The position numbers and the translations under genes were made by a program. From Botryococcus braunii (Eukaryota; Chlorophyta; Trebouxiophyceae), in NCBI GenBank assembly GCA_002005505.1, contig KV908380.1, positions 241,536-271,535 of the forward strand: 30,000 nucleotides of DNA. Reading direction: 5' to 3'. Below, in pieces: positions 1 to 9,286 of this stretch; positions within the stretch are counted from its first letter, which is position 1, and each line of letters starts with the position of its first letter. Under the pieces are notes generated by a model, which was not told where the DNA came from, did not search any database, and saw nothing but the letters and a program-made list of their open reading frames with translations.

Positions 1-35
1 GCTTGGCTGCTGATTTTATGTGTTTAGTTTAGGTT

Positions 36-36
<1 letters not shown>

Positions 37-75
<39 letters not shown>
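37..75. repeat. poly(T) run, 39 bases
   Basis: An uninterrupted T-run. It could be the A-tail of a minus-strand retrocopy or a simple homopolymer. No element body is recognisable beside it. Confidence 0.9.
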
Positions 76-121
76 CCTGGTGGTGCAGTCTGCTGTTAAC
101 CCCTTTGGATGTTCAAGGTCA

Positions 122-390
122 CTTGCCAGAAGGCTGTCTATCCTGCTCGTACTGCCAGTATGTTGCCAGGAGGCTGTCTATCCTGTTCGTACTGCCTGTA
201 CTGCCAGTCTGTTGCTAGGAGGCTGTCTATCCTGCTCATACTGCCAGTACTGCAGTATGTTGCCAGGAGGCTGTCTAGCTGTTCGTACTGCCAGTATGTT
301 GCCAGGAGGCTGTCTATCCTGCTCGTACTGCCAGTACTGCCAGTATGTTGCCAGGAGGCTGTCTATCCTGCTCGTACGTGCCGAGGGGGA
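122..390. repeat. minisatellite with alternating 40/49-bp units
   Basis: Six copies of a unit containing AGGCTGTCT start that motif at 131, 171, 220, 268, 307 and 356, so spacings are 40, 49, 48, 39 and 49 bp. The longer units carry an extra 9-bp TACTGCCAG-like insert. The array is open in several frames, but this follows from repetition and I do not regard it as a gene. Confidence 0.85.
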
Positions 391-787
391 AGATGGGCAG
401 GCAAGCAAGCACTGGCACAAGGCATCACCTAGCGTGTAGCAGCTGCATGAAACACCCGAACACGGCCATATTCTGAACCGTGATCGAGCTCGGCACCACT
501 TAAGATCTGTGCTAGGTTTGTCGTGAAGGAATCTTTCGGTTGGCTCCTGGCCCGCTGTTTCAGAGCCTGCCAGGTGGGACAATGCAGGCCGTTTTAAAAG
601 AAAAACAAGGGTGTGAGTGGCTTCTCAACTTTCTTGGATAGATGGCCATGCAATGTACTGCCTTCGCAGACATGAAAATGTCCTAGCCAACCACTTGATG
701 CTGGTAGAGTGACACCGTCACTGCCTACGTCCTCCCCACCCACCCCCCCCCCCCCCGCTGGGGTAAAACCCTCTTTATGCCCAAGAC
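391..787. other. unannotated spacer
   Basis: Single-copy sequence with a short C-run near 744-756. I see no convincing exon, RNA gene or element. Confidence 0.5.
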
Positions 788-900
788 TTATAACACCAAG
801 AGTGAATTTTTCCGGAGCTTACTAGTATTTGGGGAAATGCAATTACACATAGTCTTCAATGAAGACTCTTCATCCATGCTCTGAGCCTTGGACTTGAGGC

Positions 901-1044
901 TCAGAAGTAGCATGCCTGAATCCGCCCGCTCAGGCCGACCCACTTGATCACGATGGACTTCAGCGCTGTGGACATTGCCTCCAGATCCCTCATACTCATG
1001 ACAGGGATGTTGCAAAACAGGGCATGAAGGTATGGCTGCCATTG
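901..1044 (-). CDS. candidate exon, unknown protein
   Basis: The minus strand is open for 47 codons and then a stop, after a good acceptor-like CTGACCAG at 1052-1045. The peptide starts QWQPYLHALFCNIPV and continues with an amphipathic stretch (MSMRDLEAMSTALKSI) that looks like a helical repeat. After the stop another frame stays open with plausible coding composition (residues like LLLSLKSKAQSMDEE), so a one-base frameshift or an unseen splice is possible. Family not recognised. The stretch could be a pseudogene fragment. It is called from protein-like composition only. Confidence 0.3.
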   Translation of the reverse strand, partial: QWQPYLHALFCNIPVMSMRDLEAMSTALKSIVIKWVGLSGRIQACYF

Positions 1045-1100
1045 CTGGTCAGTGGTGCAACCGTAATCGACATAATTAAGTTTTAATCAAGCTATACTAT

Positions 1101-1134
1101 TATACATAATATTATAGCTATAATATTATGTATA
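1101..1134. repeat. 34-bp perfect AT-rich palindrome
   Basis: The left arm TATACATAATATTATAG is followed directly by its exact reverse complement. It sits in a strongly AT-rich stretch (about 1085-1170) that repeats TATAATATTAT several times, between two candidate minus-strand exons, so it could lie in a short intron. Confidence 0.9.
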
Positions 1135-1171
1135 TAATGAAGCTATAATATTATATATTTTATTATATGAC

Positions 1172-1320
1172 ATTATTTAATGTGAAGCAGCCAAGACTTG
1201 TCAGTGCTGTGACCTTGATGTCAAGCTTTTGAACCTCTTTTTGGACCGCAGTAGCCTCATGAAAGAACTCTCTTAGGCTCTCGCGATGTGACCACATGTC
1301 CCTTCCAAATAATAAGGGCG
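1172..1320 (-). CDS. candidate exon, coiled-coil-like peptide
   Basis: A minus-strand open stretch encodes a charged, helical-looking peptide (for example ESLREFFHEATAVQKEVQKL). It lies upstream, in the minus sense, of the candidate exon at 901-1044, with an AT-rich stretch between that could be an intron. No domain recognised. Splice sites were not established, and the call rests on composition. Confidence 0.27.
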
Positions 1321-1529
1321 AATTCTGGCGCGTGCTGATCCCGGGAAACCTTCTTGCAGGCCGCTTCATGTTTGTGGCTTTTGTGCAGGCCGCTTCATGT
1401 AATCCCCCATGTGGTAGGAGGGTATACCTACGTAGGTGCATATGTCTGGGTGACATGCTGGTGTGCTTTAGTACAGGCGTGCAACAGCGTGTGATGAGCC
1501 TGGGGCATCCCATGCCATTAGTAGGCATG

Positions 1530-1800
1530 CATTAAAACAGGTGAAGAAAGATGCCTCCTGGAATGTAGCTTTTGGGGCTGTAATTTTTAAACATGTCTCG
1601 GCAAGTTGGCCCCACCCTCTTTCCAGCCTCCTTTAGGCTACAATCTGTGCGTGTGAAGCAGTTTTGCCCGTCATAAGATTGTGCGGGTGCTGCTGAGGCT
1701 GCAAGAGACCAGTCCAGACGGGCCAAAGGGGGAAGTACAAAACTACCCAATTGTAACAAACAGATGGTCGGAGTTCTGGCGAACACTAACAGTCGGCGCA
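1530..1800. other. unannotated spacer
   Basis: Single-copy sequence leading into the GT array. Open frames here are dominated by the neighbouring repeat and I see no gene. Confidence 0.45.
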
Positions 1801-1905
1801 TGCGCGGGCATGCGTGTGCCTGTGCCTGTGCATGTGCATGTGCCTGTGGTTGTGCCTGCGCGTGTGCGGGTGCGTGTGCGTGTGCGTGCGTGCGTGCGTG
1901 CGTGC

Positions 1906-1998
<93 letters not shown>

Positions 1999-2030
1999 CG
2001 TGCGTGCGCGCCCCCCGGGGGGGGGGGGGG
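1801..2030. repeat. (GT)n array with GCGT-rich edge and C6G14 end
   Basis: A degenerate TGTGCC/GCGT region grades into pure GT at about 1910-1994, then GCGT again, then C6 followed by G14 at 2011-2030. Long Cys-Val or His-Thr open frames across it are artefacts of the repeat. Confidence 0.95.
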
Positions 2031-3356
2031 ACCGACCTCCCTAGCGGCAGCAACAGACATGGGCCCGTCATTGTCTCCCTTTGAGGTGGCCAGCTACAAG
2101 GAGAGCTAGGTATAGACTACAACCAAACCAGGAACAAACACGGCACATGCTAGGGCTAGTGTATCCAACCTGTGAAACTGACTGTCGTTGTGTGTGACCG
2201 CAGTAATTGTTGATGTCAACGTAATAATACAAATGTTGTCCTTGGTAAATACCTCCGTATTGTCCTTGCCCTACGCCAGGGGCCATGCCCTGGCCAGGTT
2301 GATCCTCACAGCGCTGGCCAGGGCAAGGCAAGGGTTGCTCAATCCCTCCAGTACAAAGGCAGTCGTATCCTCTATCCTACAAGATAACAGCGTGTGCAAC
2401 AGTTGTAGGAACCCCAGGTATCCGCCACACAGATAAAAGCACGGCTGGTCTCTTTGCAGACCCTCCACCTCAGTTCTCAGCTACCACCTTGCTAGGAAGA
2501 GCTCAAAAGGTGAAAAAAACAACAATAAAAGAAACCCCCCAGGTGCGGATGCATCATATGAAGCCTGCATTTGCATACTAAAGGAAGGCCTGCATCCATG
2601 GGGCAAATTAATGACAACGCTGACACGCCAACACACCGACTTGAATTCCTCGTCTGAGTGTGTGGGTTTCAACAGTGGTCACAGTCCAAACGAGTTCGAA
2701 CGAGAACAGGTCTGGCCCCAGACGGGGACTTCGGTTGATCCAGAGAAGTGCTAGGTGCGCGCACTCCTGACAGCTACAGCTTCTCCAAGCAGACGAGATA
2801 TGTACTGCCCGGCCTGAGAACATCAGACAAATCTTGTCCAACGTCTCGCACTACTGAATAGATGGTAACTTAATACAAAACCTTTCATTTTTTGGTCCTA
2901 GCCTCAAGGGTTGGAAGTCTATCTATTTCTCTGTAAGAGTGATATCATAGACGGCTCTCGCAGCCTGGCAATGGTTCCCCCTCACCGCTTGTTTTGACTG
3001 TCTATAACACTTGCTGACCTAGGAAGCTAGGCCTGAGTTTACAAAACCTAGTTGACAAACATCTTAATGTCACAGAGTAGTGGTCAATTGATATTGGTCA
3101 AGGTGGGCAATATCATGGTGGTCAATTGATATTAAGATATTGCAATATCTTAATCATGGGTGCCCCATCCCAGCCAGATCACAGTAGAAAATAGTGCGTG
3201 ATAAATGACACAAATCTTTGGGCAACCTTTAAAATGACAACTCCCCCGTACATTCTTTGTTTGAACAAACCGTATCAGAATACCTGGGGCTGAGCGGTGT
3301 CTGAAGAATGTATGGAGTCAACATCGGTACTGCTAAAATCGCAATGCTCTGGCGAC
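2031..3356. other. intergenic region without a supported gene
   Basis: Mostly single-copy. It includes a twice-repeated GTGGTCAATTGATATT (about 3082 and 3119) and a 24-bp perfect palindrome at 3131-3154 with arm ATTAAGATATTG. A short minus-strand open stretch near 2760-2850 is weakly protein-like but has no independent support. Confidence 0.5.
3131..3154. repeat. 24-bp perfect palindrome
   Basis: The arm ATTAAGATATTG is followed immediately by its reverse complement. It begins inside the second copy of a short direct repeat. Confidence 0.85.
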
Positions 3357-3386
3357 CGCGCGCGCGCGCGCACACACACACACGCA

Positions 3387-3484
<98 letters not shown>

Positions 3485-3500
3485 CACGTGCGCACGCACG
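3357..3500. repeat. (CA)n array with CG and CGCA edge
   Basis: (CG)n leads to CA, then CGCA units, then pure CA to about 3482, ending in CGCA-like sequence. The edge has the same GCGT/CGCA architecture as several other arrays in the window. Confidence 0.95.
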
Positions 3501-4370
3501 GTTGGGAATCACCAGAACTCCAAGCATCAGTTCATCAGGATTGGGGGCTTTTCCACATTCCCCCCTATGGCCTGTCTGACCGGTAACTTTCAGCCTCAAC
3601 AGCAGTGGCAACGTTTACCCACCAGGGAATGCTTGGCATCAAGGTGTTCAATCAAATCAACAAACCGGTGATCCTGCACCACAGGTTTGCGTGGAAATGA
3701 GTAGGGCCTTCCCATGACACACATGGCATCCCCACGTGTTGCATGTCCCAGGCACGCGTGCCCTCAGCCAAAGCATGCACCATGGTCTCATGGCATAAAC
3801 GCACAGGGACTCAGATTAGCCTCTCCACATTGACACCCCATGTAAACCTACGCCTGCCGAAAGATTATTCCCGGCAGATGAATCCCAGCTTTTCCCACGT
3901 TGCATATGGGGTGGAGAGGCCCCTAGGATACTCGGACTGAGGAGGAAGACGCCCCAGCGGGCTGATCCCCGTGTCCCAGACTAAACTACTGTTTTCAATA
4001 AAAGCACAATGTCCGAATTCCTTTCCTTGATTCCCATGAACAGAAGCACATCGATGTTTGCCTCTGCACGGAAGGAGGCGGATGTCGCCCGAACACGGCA
4101 CTCTGGGATTTACATATGCTTCAATCCTTTGTTTGTTGGTTGTAAGCCTTAAACAAACCTAGGTGCAGTAATGTTTTTCGAGTAATGGTGGAATCATGCG
4201 AAGTCAGAGCATTCCACAGAGGAACTCCAATGTACAACACGGGTTCCGCGCATGGGACCACGAGCAGGCTCAAGACACAGACGCCTTTATACATCCCCCA
4301 TGTACAGAGACACTATCTGTCCCTCTCCCCCATCCTTCATTCCCCCCACTTACCCAGCCCCTAAATACCT
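3501..4370. other. intergenic region, 3' side of gene A
   Basis: Single-copy sequence with no convincing exon, RNA gene or element. It lies downstream of the minus-strand gene A. Confidence 0.5.
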
Positions 4371-4424
4371 TCTTCTTCTCCTTCTTCTCCTTCTTCTTCT
4401 TGTTCTTCTTCTTCTTTTTCCTCT
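4371..4424. repeat. (CTT)n imperfect trinucleotide array
   Basis: CTT-rich tract with CTC and GTT interruptions, about 75 bp past the stop codon of gene A. It may lie in the 3' UTR of that minus-strand transcript, where it would read as GAA. Confidence 0.85.
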
Positions 4425-4500
4425 AACCTCCACCTTCCAACTCCGCCTGTAAGGACGCGCAACACAATCGGCAATCTTAAATGCCTGTGTACAATCTGGG

Positions 4501-5297
4501 TCACGAGGGGCAGGCATCTCCAGCCACCTCGCTCCAGTCGTACAGCAAGGACGCGGCGGTACGCGCTGAAAACAGCGGCTGGGTGACGACCGCGACGGCC
4601 CCGCAGATCGCCAGGATGGCCACCCCCGCCACCACATGCAGCAGCCAGTTCCGAGACAGGAAGGCTTTGAAGCCTTCGGGGCGGCCCAGGTTTGTGGCGT
4701 GCTTCATCCGCCCGTGCAACTCGCTGATGTACAGAAGTACAGTCGTCGAAAGCAGTACTCCCACTTGCACTGCTCCCCGCATCGTCACGCAGGCGTCCTC
4801 TGGGCTCCACTGCTGCGGTGCATGCCTGGTGAAAACTTCATTGTATGGGAAGGACGCATTGTTTGCAAGCGGTACAAAGCTGGTGCTCTCAAACGCGGAG
4901 GCAAGCAGACGCTGTAGGCCGGGGACCCTGGACGAGGGGAAGGTGGAGGCAAGGCACTTTACGGAAGAAGCCGCCAAACTCAGTACGTGGGTGGTGACCA
5001 TGCCTAGCGAATGAGAGACACGGTCCAGGAAGTCGGCCATGCGGGAGTTCATGTGCTGCAACACTGGGAATGAGGCCATGTTGGCGCAATCCTGCCGGTT
5101 GAGGGTCACGAGGAGGAGCGCCGTGTGCAGGCTCTGATAAATGAAGTGCGAGAGCACGCCGCTGTGGAAGGCTCCCGTGAAGCAGAAGGGCGATATGAAG
5201 CGGCTGCGGAGGACAAACACCTGCATCAAGAACTGGGCAAACGTTGTGATGCAGGTGGGTCTCCTCTTGAAGGCGGACGCAAATAATGCGCTGACAC
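4501..5297 (-). CDS. gene A exon 4: C-terminal two-thirds of a multi-pass membrane protein
   Basis: The exon opens after TGCAG at 5302-5298 and ends at TGA (4503-4501), supplying about 265 codons. The two bases GT complete a Cys codon begun in exon 3, so the phase fits. Hydrophobic segments are visible around [18 protein letters not shown] near the start, [18 protein letters not shown], and WLLHVVAGVAILAICGAVAVV near the end, separated by a polar loop containing NNAS. Against gene B, the stretch around [14 protein letters not shown] and the last 90 residues are strongly conserved, with 6 differences in 52 and 19 in 90 by eye, while the central loop is diverged. Conserved landmarks include HGRMKHA, NLGRP and LFSAR. 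I do not recognise the family, and function is unknown. Confidence 0.8.
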
Positions 5298-5640
5298 CTG
5301 CAGCCCCACCCCCCTTTAAGACACAAATTCATGGTGCTGTGGTGGTCCTGTACCCAACATACTACACTTTGGGGTGCTGACACCTGCAGTGCCACCTTTT
5401 ATAAGACATGATGCGTTGTGGTGCGGTGGTGCTGTACCCAACATACTACATTTGTTGTGCTAACTCCTGCAGTGCCACCTTCCATGAGACATGATTTGTT
5501 GCGCATTGCTGCACTACATTACTACATTATACACTCCATCATGCGATGACACCTGCTGTGCCACCTTCCGTAAGACATAATGCATTGCGCTTTCGTGCAG
5601 TACATAACAGACTACACTTGGGTGTGCTGACACCTGCGGC
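5290..5640. repeat. minisatellite, about 85-bp unit, four copies plus a partial
   Basis: Units begin GCTGACACCTGC or a variant at 5290, 5376, 5459, 5545 and 5626, with spacings 86, 83, 86 and 81 bp. The unit contains GTGCCACCTT, an AAGACATGAT-like stretch and ACATACTACA. The first unit overlaps the acceptor and first bases of gene A exon 4. On the minus strand three of the four later copies retain a TGCAGG- or TGCAGGA/GTGTCAGC-like acceptor sequence. Gene B has little more than one unit at the same place (11322 to about 11420). Confidence 0.88.
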
Positions 5641-5740
5641 AGCTAGATCATTAGCAAGTGCCCCACCATCTGGTGCGTGGTGCGCTTTCAAGCATGGGGC
5701 CCTCTAGAGCACCATGCGCGCGCGTGTGTGCGGGTGTTTA

Positions 5741-5742
<2 letters not shown>

Positions 5743-5810
<68 letters not shown>

Positions 5811-5850
5811 GGGGGGGGTGGGTGGGTGTGGGTGTGTGTGCGCGTGTGTG
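5743..5850. repeat. (GT)n array in intron 3 of gene A
   Basis: Pure GT at 5743-5809, then a G-run with GGGT/GTGT variants. The G-rich right flank resembles the one after the GT array in intron 3 of gene B. Confidence 0.95.
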
Positions 5851-6203
5851 AGTATGTCAAGAAGTCCGTGCCCATGTCCATTATCCACCAATTGAGGTCA
5901 AAACGTCACACATCTCATTCGAGTGTCCAATGTCCACTTTACCCCAAATATGAGATCAAGAGTCGCATCTCCCATAACACACGGGATGGGAGGAATGGGA
6001 TGGTCACAGAGACCAGACCGCCAAGGCAGGCATAGCATCACAGTTACTGAGGAGTGGGAAGGGCTCTTTGCTGAGACACATTGTTTGGCCAGGATGAAAA
6101 TGAATATGACATGCATTGGTCGGCACCCTTTAAAGGACACGGCTTGTGTACTTGCTGTTTGCAAGGATCGGCTTTGGGGAAAATGTGATGGATGGGGGCT
6201 TAC

Positions 6204-6288
6204 AAAGGCCATATGGCACCCGCAAAATGAATAAGAGGCGGGACCTCCAGGTCCTATGATGGGCAGGGCTGAGGCTCAGAGCAAGCAT
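6204..6288 (-). CDS. gene A exon 3
   Basis: An 85-nt exon between acceptor TGCGACAG and donor GTAAGC. It encodes 28 codons plus one base, starting MLALSLSPAHH and including RTWRSRLLF and RVPYGL. The final T joins GT of exon 4 to make a Cys codon. The gene B counterpart (12015-12099) has the same length, the same GTAAGC donor and aligned residues such as WRSRLL and PYGL, which is strong evidence that both are real exons. With the start of exon 4 it forms a hydrophobic segment bounded by basic residues. Confidence 0.78.
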
Positions 6289-6420
6289 CTGTCGCAGAAC
6301 ACCACTTTGTGTCAGTATTCCATCTAGTGCAGAGCGTGGCATGTTGCCAGGCACACTAATCTCACGCACCTTTGCATTCTGATGCGGCGTATCCCTTGTC
6401 CCTCCATCTCTGCTACTCGC

Positions 6421-6462
6421 CCCCCCCTCTCTCTCCCTCCCTCCCTCCCTACCCCCTTCTCT

Positions 6463-6561
<99 letters not shown>

Positions 6562-6575
6562 CCCCCCCTCCCTCC
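6421..6575. repeat. (CT)n array in intron 2 of gene A
   Basis: Pure CT at about 6468-6557, edged by C-rich CTCC variants. The matching intron of gene B has only a short CT-rich stretch at the same place, so this array expanded in copy A or shrank in B. Confidence 0.95.
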
Positions 6576-6634
6576 CCCTCCCAACATGCCCTTGCATACC
6601 CATGAGTGTGTGCGAATGCGAGTATGAGTGCAAG

Positions 6635-6657
6635 TGTGTGTGTGTGTGTACATGCAC

Positions 6658-6691
<34 letters not shown>

Positions 6692-6727
6692 ATGCGAGGG
6701 TGTGCATGTGTGTGTTTGCAAATGCGG

Positions 6728-6810
<83 letters not shown>
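6635..6810. repeat. two (GT)n arrays in intron 2 of gene A
   Basis: Two GT arrays (about 6635-6689 and 6730-6810) are separated by a short degenerate GT-rich spacer with CATGCGAGGG and TTTGCAAATG. Confidence 0.93.
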
Positions 6811-6815
<5 letters not shown>

Positions 6816-6895
6816 GGGGATGCTGATTATAAAATGCTGATTATAAAAAGCTGATTATAAAATGCGTAAACATTTCAAATAAAACCTCTACTTCC

Positions 6896-6974
<79 letters not shown>

Positions 6975-7035
6975 GGGGATGAAATCTGATTATAAAATGG
7001 TTAAAATTCCAAATAAAACCTCTATTTCCCACTTT
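6811..7035. repeat. local direct duplication around a (GT)n array, with a 14-bp triplet repeat
   Basis: The block TCCCTGGGGATG ... AATAAAACCTCTA-TTCCCAC occurs at 6811-6898 and again at 6971-7033, separated by GT at 6899-6970. Inside the first block a 14-bp unit (TGCTGATTATAAAA) is repeated three times at 6821-6862. It lies in intron 2 of gene A and I could not find an equivalent in gene B. Confidence 0.85.
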
Positions 7036-7082
7036 TGAAGGTGGGAGGAGCTTCAAACCCGAATCCCACAGGGCCACCGGAC

Positions 7083-7229
7083 CGTTACAGAGAATGCCAG
7101 GCAGAAGAGCATCAAACAATTCAAAATTATGTCGTTTCCAGGCTTGCAGGTCAACACAGTGAAGGCCCCAACAAAGGCCCATAGCCTGTCTGAGAGCCTG
7201 CTGCCACTGCTAGTGTCGGCCAAGAATGC
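7083..7229 (-). CDS. gene A exon 2
   Basis: The exon opens after CTTTGCAG and encodes about 49 codons, including SRLSDRLWAFVGAF and NDIILN within a hydrophobic stretch, probably a membrane segment. The gene B counterpart shares RLSDRLWAFVGA, NDIILN and FFCLA-like residues. The 3' end is uncertain. Exons 1 and 3 require a phase-0 donor. The position shared by both copies is the weak GTCCG(G/T), and copy A also offers GTAACG two codons earlier. An additional small exon in the following intron cannot be excluded. Confidence 0.65.
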
Positions 7230-7465
7230 CTGCAAAGGTGGAAACGTATCTAGTCAACAAGAAATGCCAGTAAATACTGCTTGATTTCACGCCTTCAATT
7301 ATCCCGTGGCCAGTGCCTTGTGCATCGCGGCTTGAAAAGTTCTACTCGGGCGAACGGTATATACTCTTCGCACCGTCGAGCGGTTGTCTGACCAGATTTG
7401 TTGAAATTGTGATATTTTGACACTCATAAAGCACTATAATTTGAGATCTTGGGTGTTACTTTTAC

Positions 7466-7591
7466 CTTCTCGACTTTTTTGTCGAAAGGCCACAACCGAA
7501 GACAATGGTCTAAGTCCTCAAGAACGCAACGCCGTCTGGCACCAGAGTTGGGCGTCACGCAGTTCATGCTCGAGGAATGACGAGTATTCAT
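7466..7591 (-). CDS. gene A exon 1, start codon
   Basis: ATG at 7591-7589 opens a 42-codon exon beginning MNTR and ending at donor GTAAAAG in phase 0. The gene B exon has the same length and splice position. Shared residues include RRCVL, D-DH, LRLWPF and the terminal K-VE. In gene B an in-frame stop lies five codons before the equivalent ATG, which supports this start. The peptide is short, charged and probably faces the cytosol before the first membrane segment. The four joined exons total 1155 nt, a multiple of three, giving about 384 residues. Confidence 0.72.
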
Positions 7592-8030
7592 TAGTGATAT
7601 TATTTGAAGCTGGGTAACACACTCTACACGAATGCCTCGCTGAACTACTTCCAGAGCAGTGTTCCTTCCAAGATCACCCTCCGCCTCCCTGCTGCGGAGA
7701 AAACTAAACTACTTCATTCTAGAACGAATAAATTTCATCTTAGAAGGAATAGTAGTCAAATTATAAAAACCAACTTTTACCGACGCAGTCAAGCGCATGG
7801 ATACTGAAGATTTCAACTCTGCTTTCGTGTCTGCCGGCGTGTTATAGCCGGAAGTGAACCCCTGTCCCCGAGGGTAGGGGCCCAAATGGCGGGTCCTAGG
7901 GGCGCTTTCGGCGTGTCCGCACGTGCATCGGCCACAATGACGCCTATGGACTCAACCACGTGGAAGAAGCACGGAAGATGACATCCAGGGGCCTTTTTTA
8001 ACATCACAACCACGACATCCATTACATCCA
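7592..8030. promoter_or_regulatory. 5' flank of gene A
   Basis: This sequence precedes the start codon on the minus strand and shows patchy similarity to 13065-13380 before gene B, so it belongs to the duplicated block. It probably contains the promoter or 5' UTR. I see no definite TATA box or other named element. Confidence 0.4.
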
Positions 8031-8419
8031 TTGAGCGAGTTAATATTCCTCAGACATAAACAGTGGGGGAAAGGTGGGGATGTGGGTAAGCGCCACAGTG
8101 GGACAGTGGTGCGCGGGAAACGGCCACGTGGAAACAAGCATTTAACTGGCTTTTCGTGGTGTGGGAAAACGTGCAACGTGTGCTTTATCGGGCACACACG
8201 GAGGAATTTTTCAATATACGCGCGCACGCGCTGGCACACACACATACGCGCTCACATAAACACCACAGACATCTTGGAGTCCATCAGGACACACCGCGGA
8301 TAATACCGGCGTGTATCACAACCTGGATCAGCTGCATTTACTCGCCACTTGTCTTCTCCTCCATCTCGAGCTGCCGGTTCAGTGTCTGGTAGTCCACAGG
8401 AACGCTACGGCGCCTGCAC

Positions 8420-8530
8420 GCATACCACATGCTTTATGGGCAGTGTAACAAGAAATGCATACAACCTGTTTCCTGGGCACTGCAACAAGAAATGCATACA
8501 ACATGCTTTCTGAGCATTGCAACAGGAAAC
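8420..8530. repeat. 37-bp tandem repeat, three copies
   Basis: Units of 37 bp at 8420-8456, 8457-8493 and 8494-8530 share GCATAC-ACATGCTTT and GCAACA-GAAA. A minus-strand open frame runs through them but looks like repeat read-through. Confidence 0.88.
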
Positions 8531-8718
8531 GCCTGGATACCAGTGGGGACGTGGTAGGTTGAAACATACCTCCAAAATGGGGTTTTTAAGAAGAAGGACT
8601 GTACAACACGCTCATTGCACGTAGATACACAACTCTCCACCCCACCCAGCAGAACCTTGAGGCGCAGCGGAACAACACAGGCCAACCAGACTCCTACCGC
8701 TAAACTTTCCAACCTTCC

Positions 8719-8809
8719 AACTTTCCTGCTTTCCACAATGAAGATTTTATCCACTCTGTTTACTAACAGAAGAGTGGAGATTGTTGCGATTGTGGAAAGT
8801 GGGAAGGTT
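8719..8809. repeat. imperfect inverted repeat, arms about 39 bp
   Basis: The left arm (8719-8757) and right arm (8771-8809) pair over most of their length, with exact blocks such as CTTTCCACAAT and CCACTCT, around a 13-bp loop. It could fold as a long hairpin in DNA or RNA. No terminal element or target duplication is evident. Confidence 0.7.
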
Positions 8810-9118
8810 GCTCCCAGGAGGCCATGCACGTGTGAGGAAGGATGTATCTAAAGAATTCAGCCTTCAATATGGCTCCCCCCCGGTTCCTGGCCTGCACGAC
8901 GTTTCACTCTGCTCATCCAGATAGTTCAAGAAAAGAGTGAAGAATCTCCCGACGAAAACCACGAATCCCACAAGCATCCACGAAGGGCTTTCAGCAAGGG
9001 GTTTCTGTCTCTGCAGCGTACCTGCAGCTGTACGGCCAGCCCCCTCCTTGCCTAATCAGGCTTCGTATCACTAGTGCAGTTAAATATAGCTATACCATAT
9101 CTGGGCTGTGACATGCTG
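8810..9118. other. unannotated spacer
   Basis: Single-copy sequence. I see no exon or repeat worth naming. Confidence 0.45.
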
Positions 9119-9286
9119 ACCGGCCTTGACCACCGCCCAACTGACAGCGGCACTCAACCTGACAATAGCTGGGCTCACCAGCAAAAACAGCGGGACGAAG
9201 CGCAGCCTGTGTACCAACAATTCCAAGTAGAATGGGAACAAAAGATTCGGAAAGCAATGGCAAAACAAACCCAGGCTGCTTTGTGG
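9119..9286 (+). CDS. candidate exon, helical polar peptide
   Basis: A plus-strand open stretch encodes a Gln/Lys/Glu-rich, probably helical peptide (for example YQQFQVEWEQKIRKAMAK) that ends before a possible donor GTATCC at 9287. No domain recognised. There is no paralogue in the window and the start was not established, so the call rests on composition. Confidence 0.25.

Noticed and set aside
37..390. Poly(T) plus minisatellite as a retrotransposon tail
   Set aside because: No reverse transcriptase, element body or target duplication is visible next to it.
120..390. CRISPR array
   Set aside because: The repeat units are contiguous with no unique spacers, and the window is eukaryotic.
788..1042. 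Third, diverged copy of the gene A/B membrane protein (PVLQH match)
   Set aside because: The match is only about 24 bases and, in the frame that looks coding here, the residues do not align with genes A and B.
1532..2109. Long Cys-Val, His-Thr, Ser-Leu and Arg-Glu open frames over dinucleotide arrays here and throughout the window
   Set aside because: Any dinucleotide repeat without stops is open in several frames on both strands, so these are artefacts of the repeats.
2765..2850. Short minus-strand open stretch (VRDVGQDLSDVLRPG) as an exon
   Set aside because: Too short, with one weak donor, no paralogue and no recognisable domain.
4889..5395. 168-codon minus-strand frame overlapping gene A exon 4
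   Set aside because: It is out of frame with the conserved protein. The frame supported by the gene B comparison is the other one.
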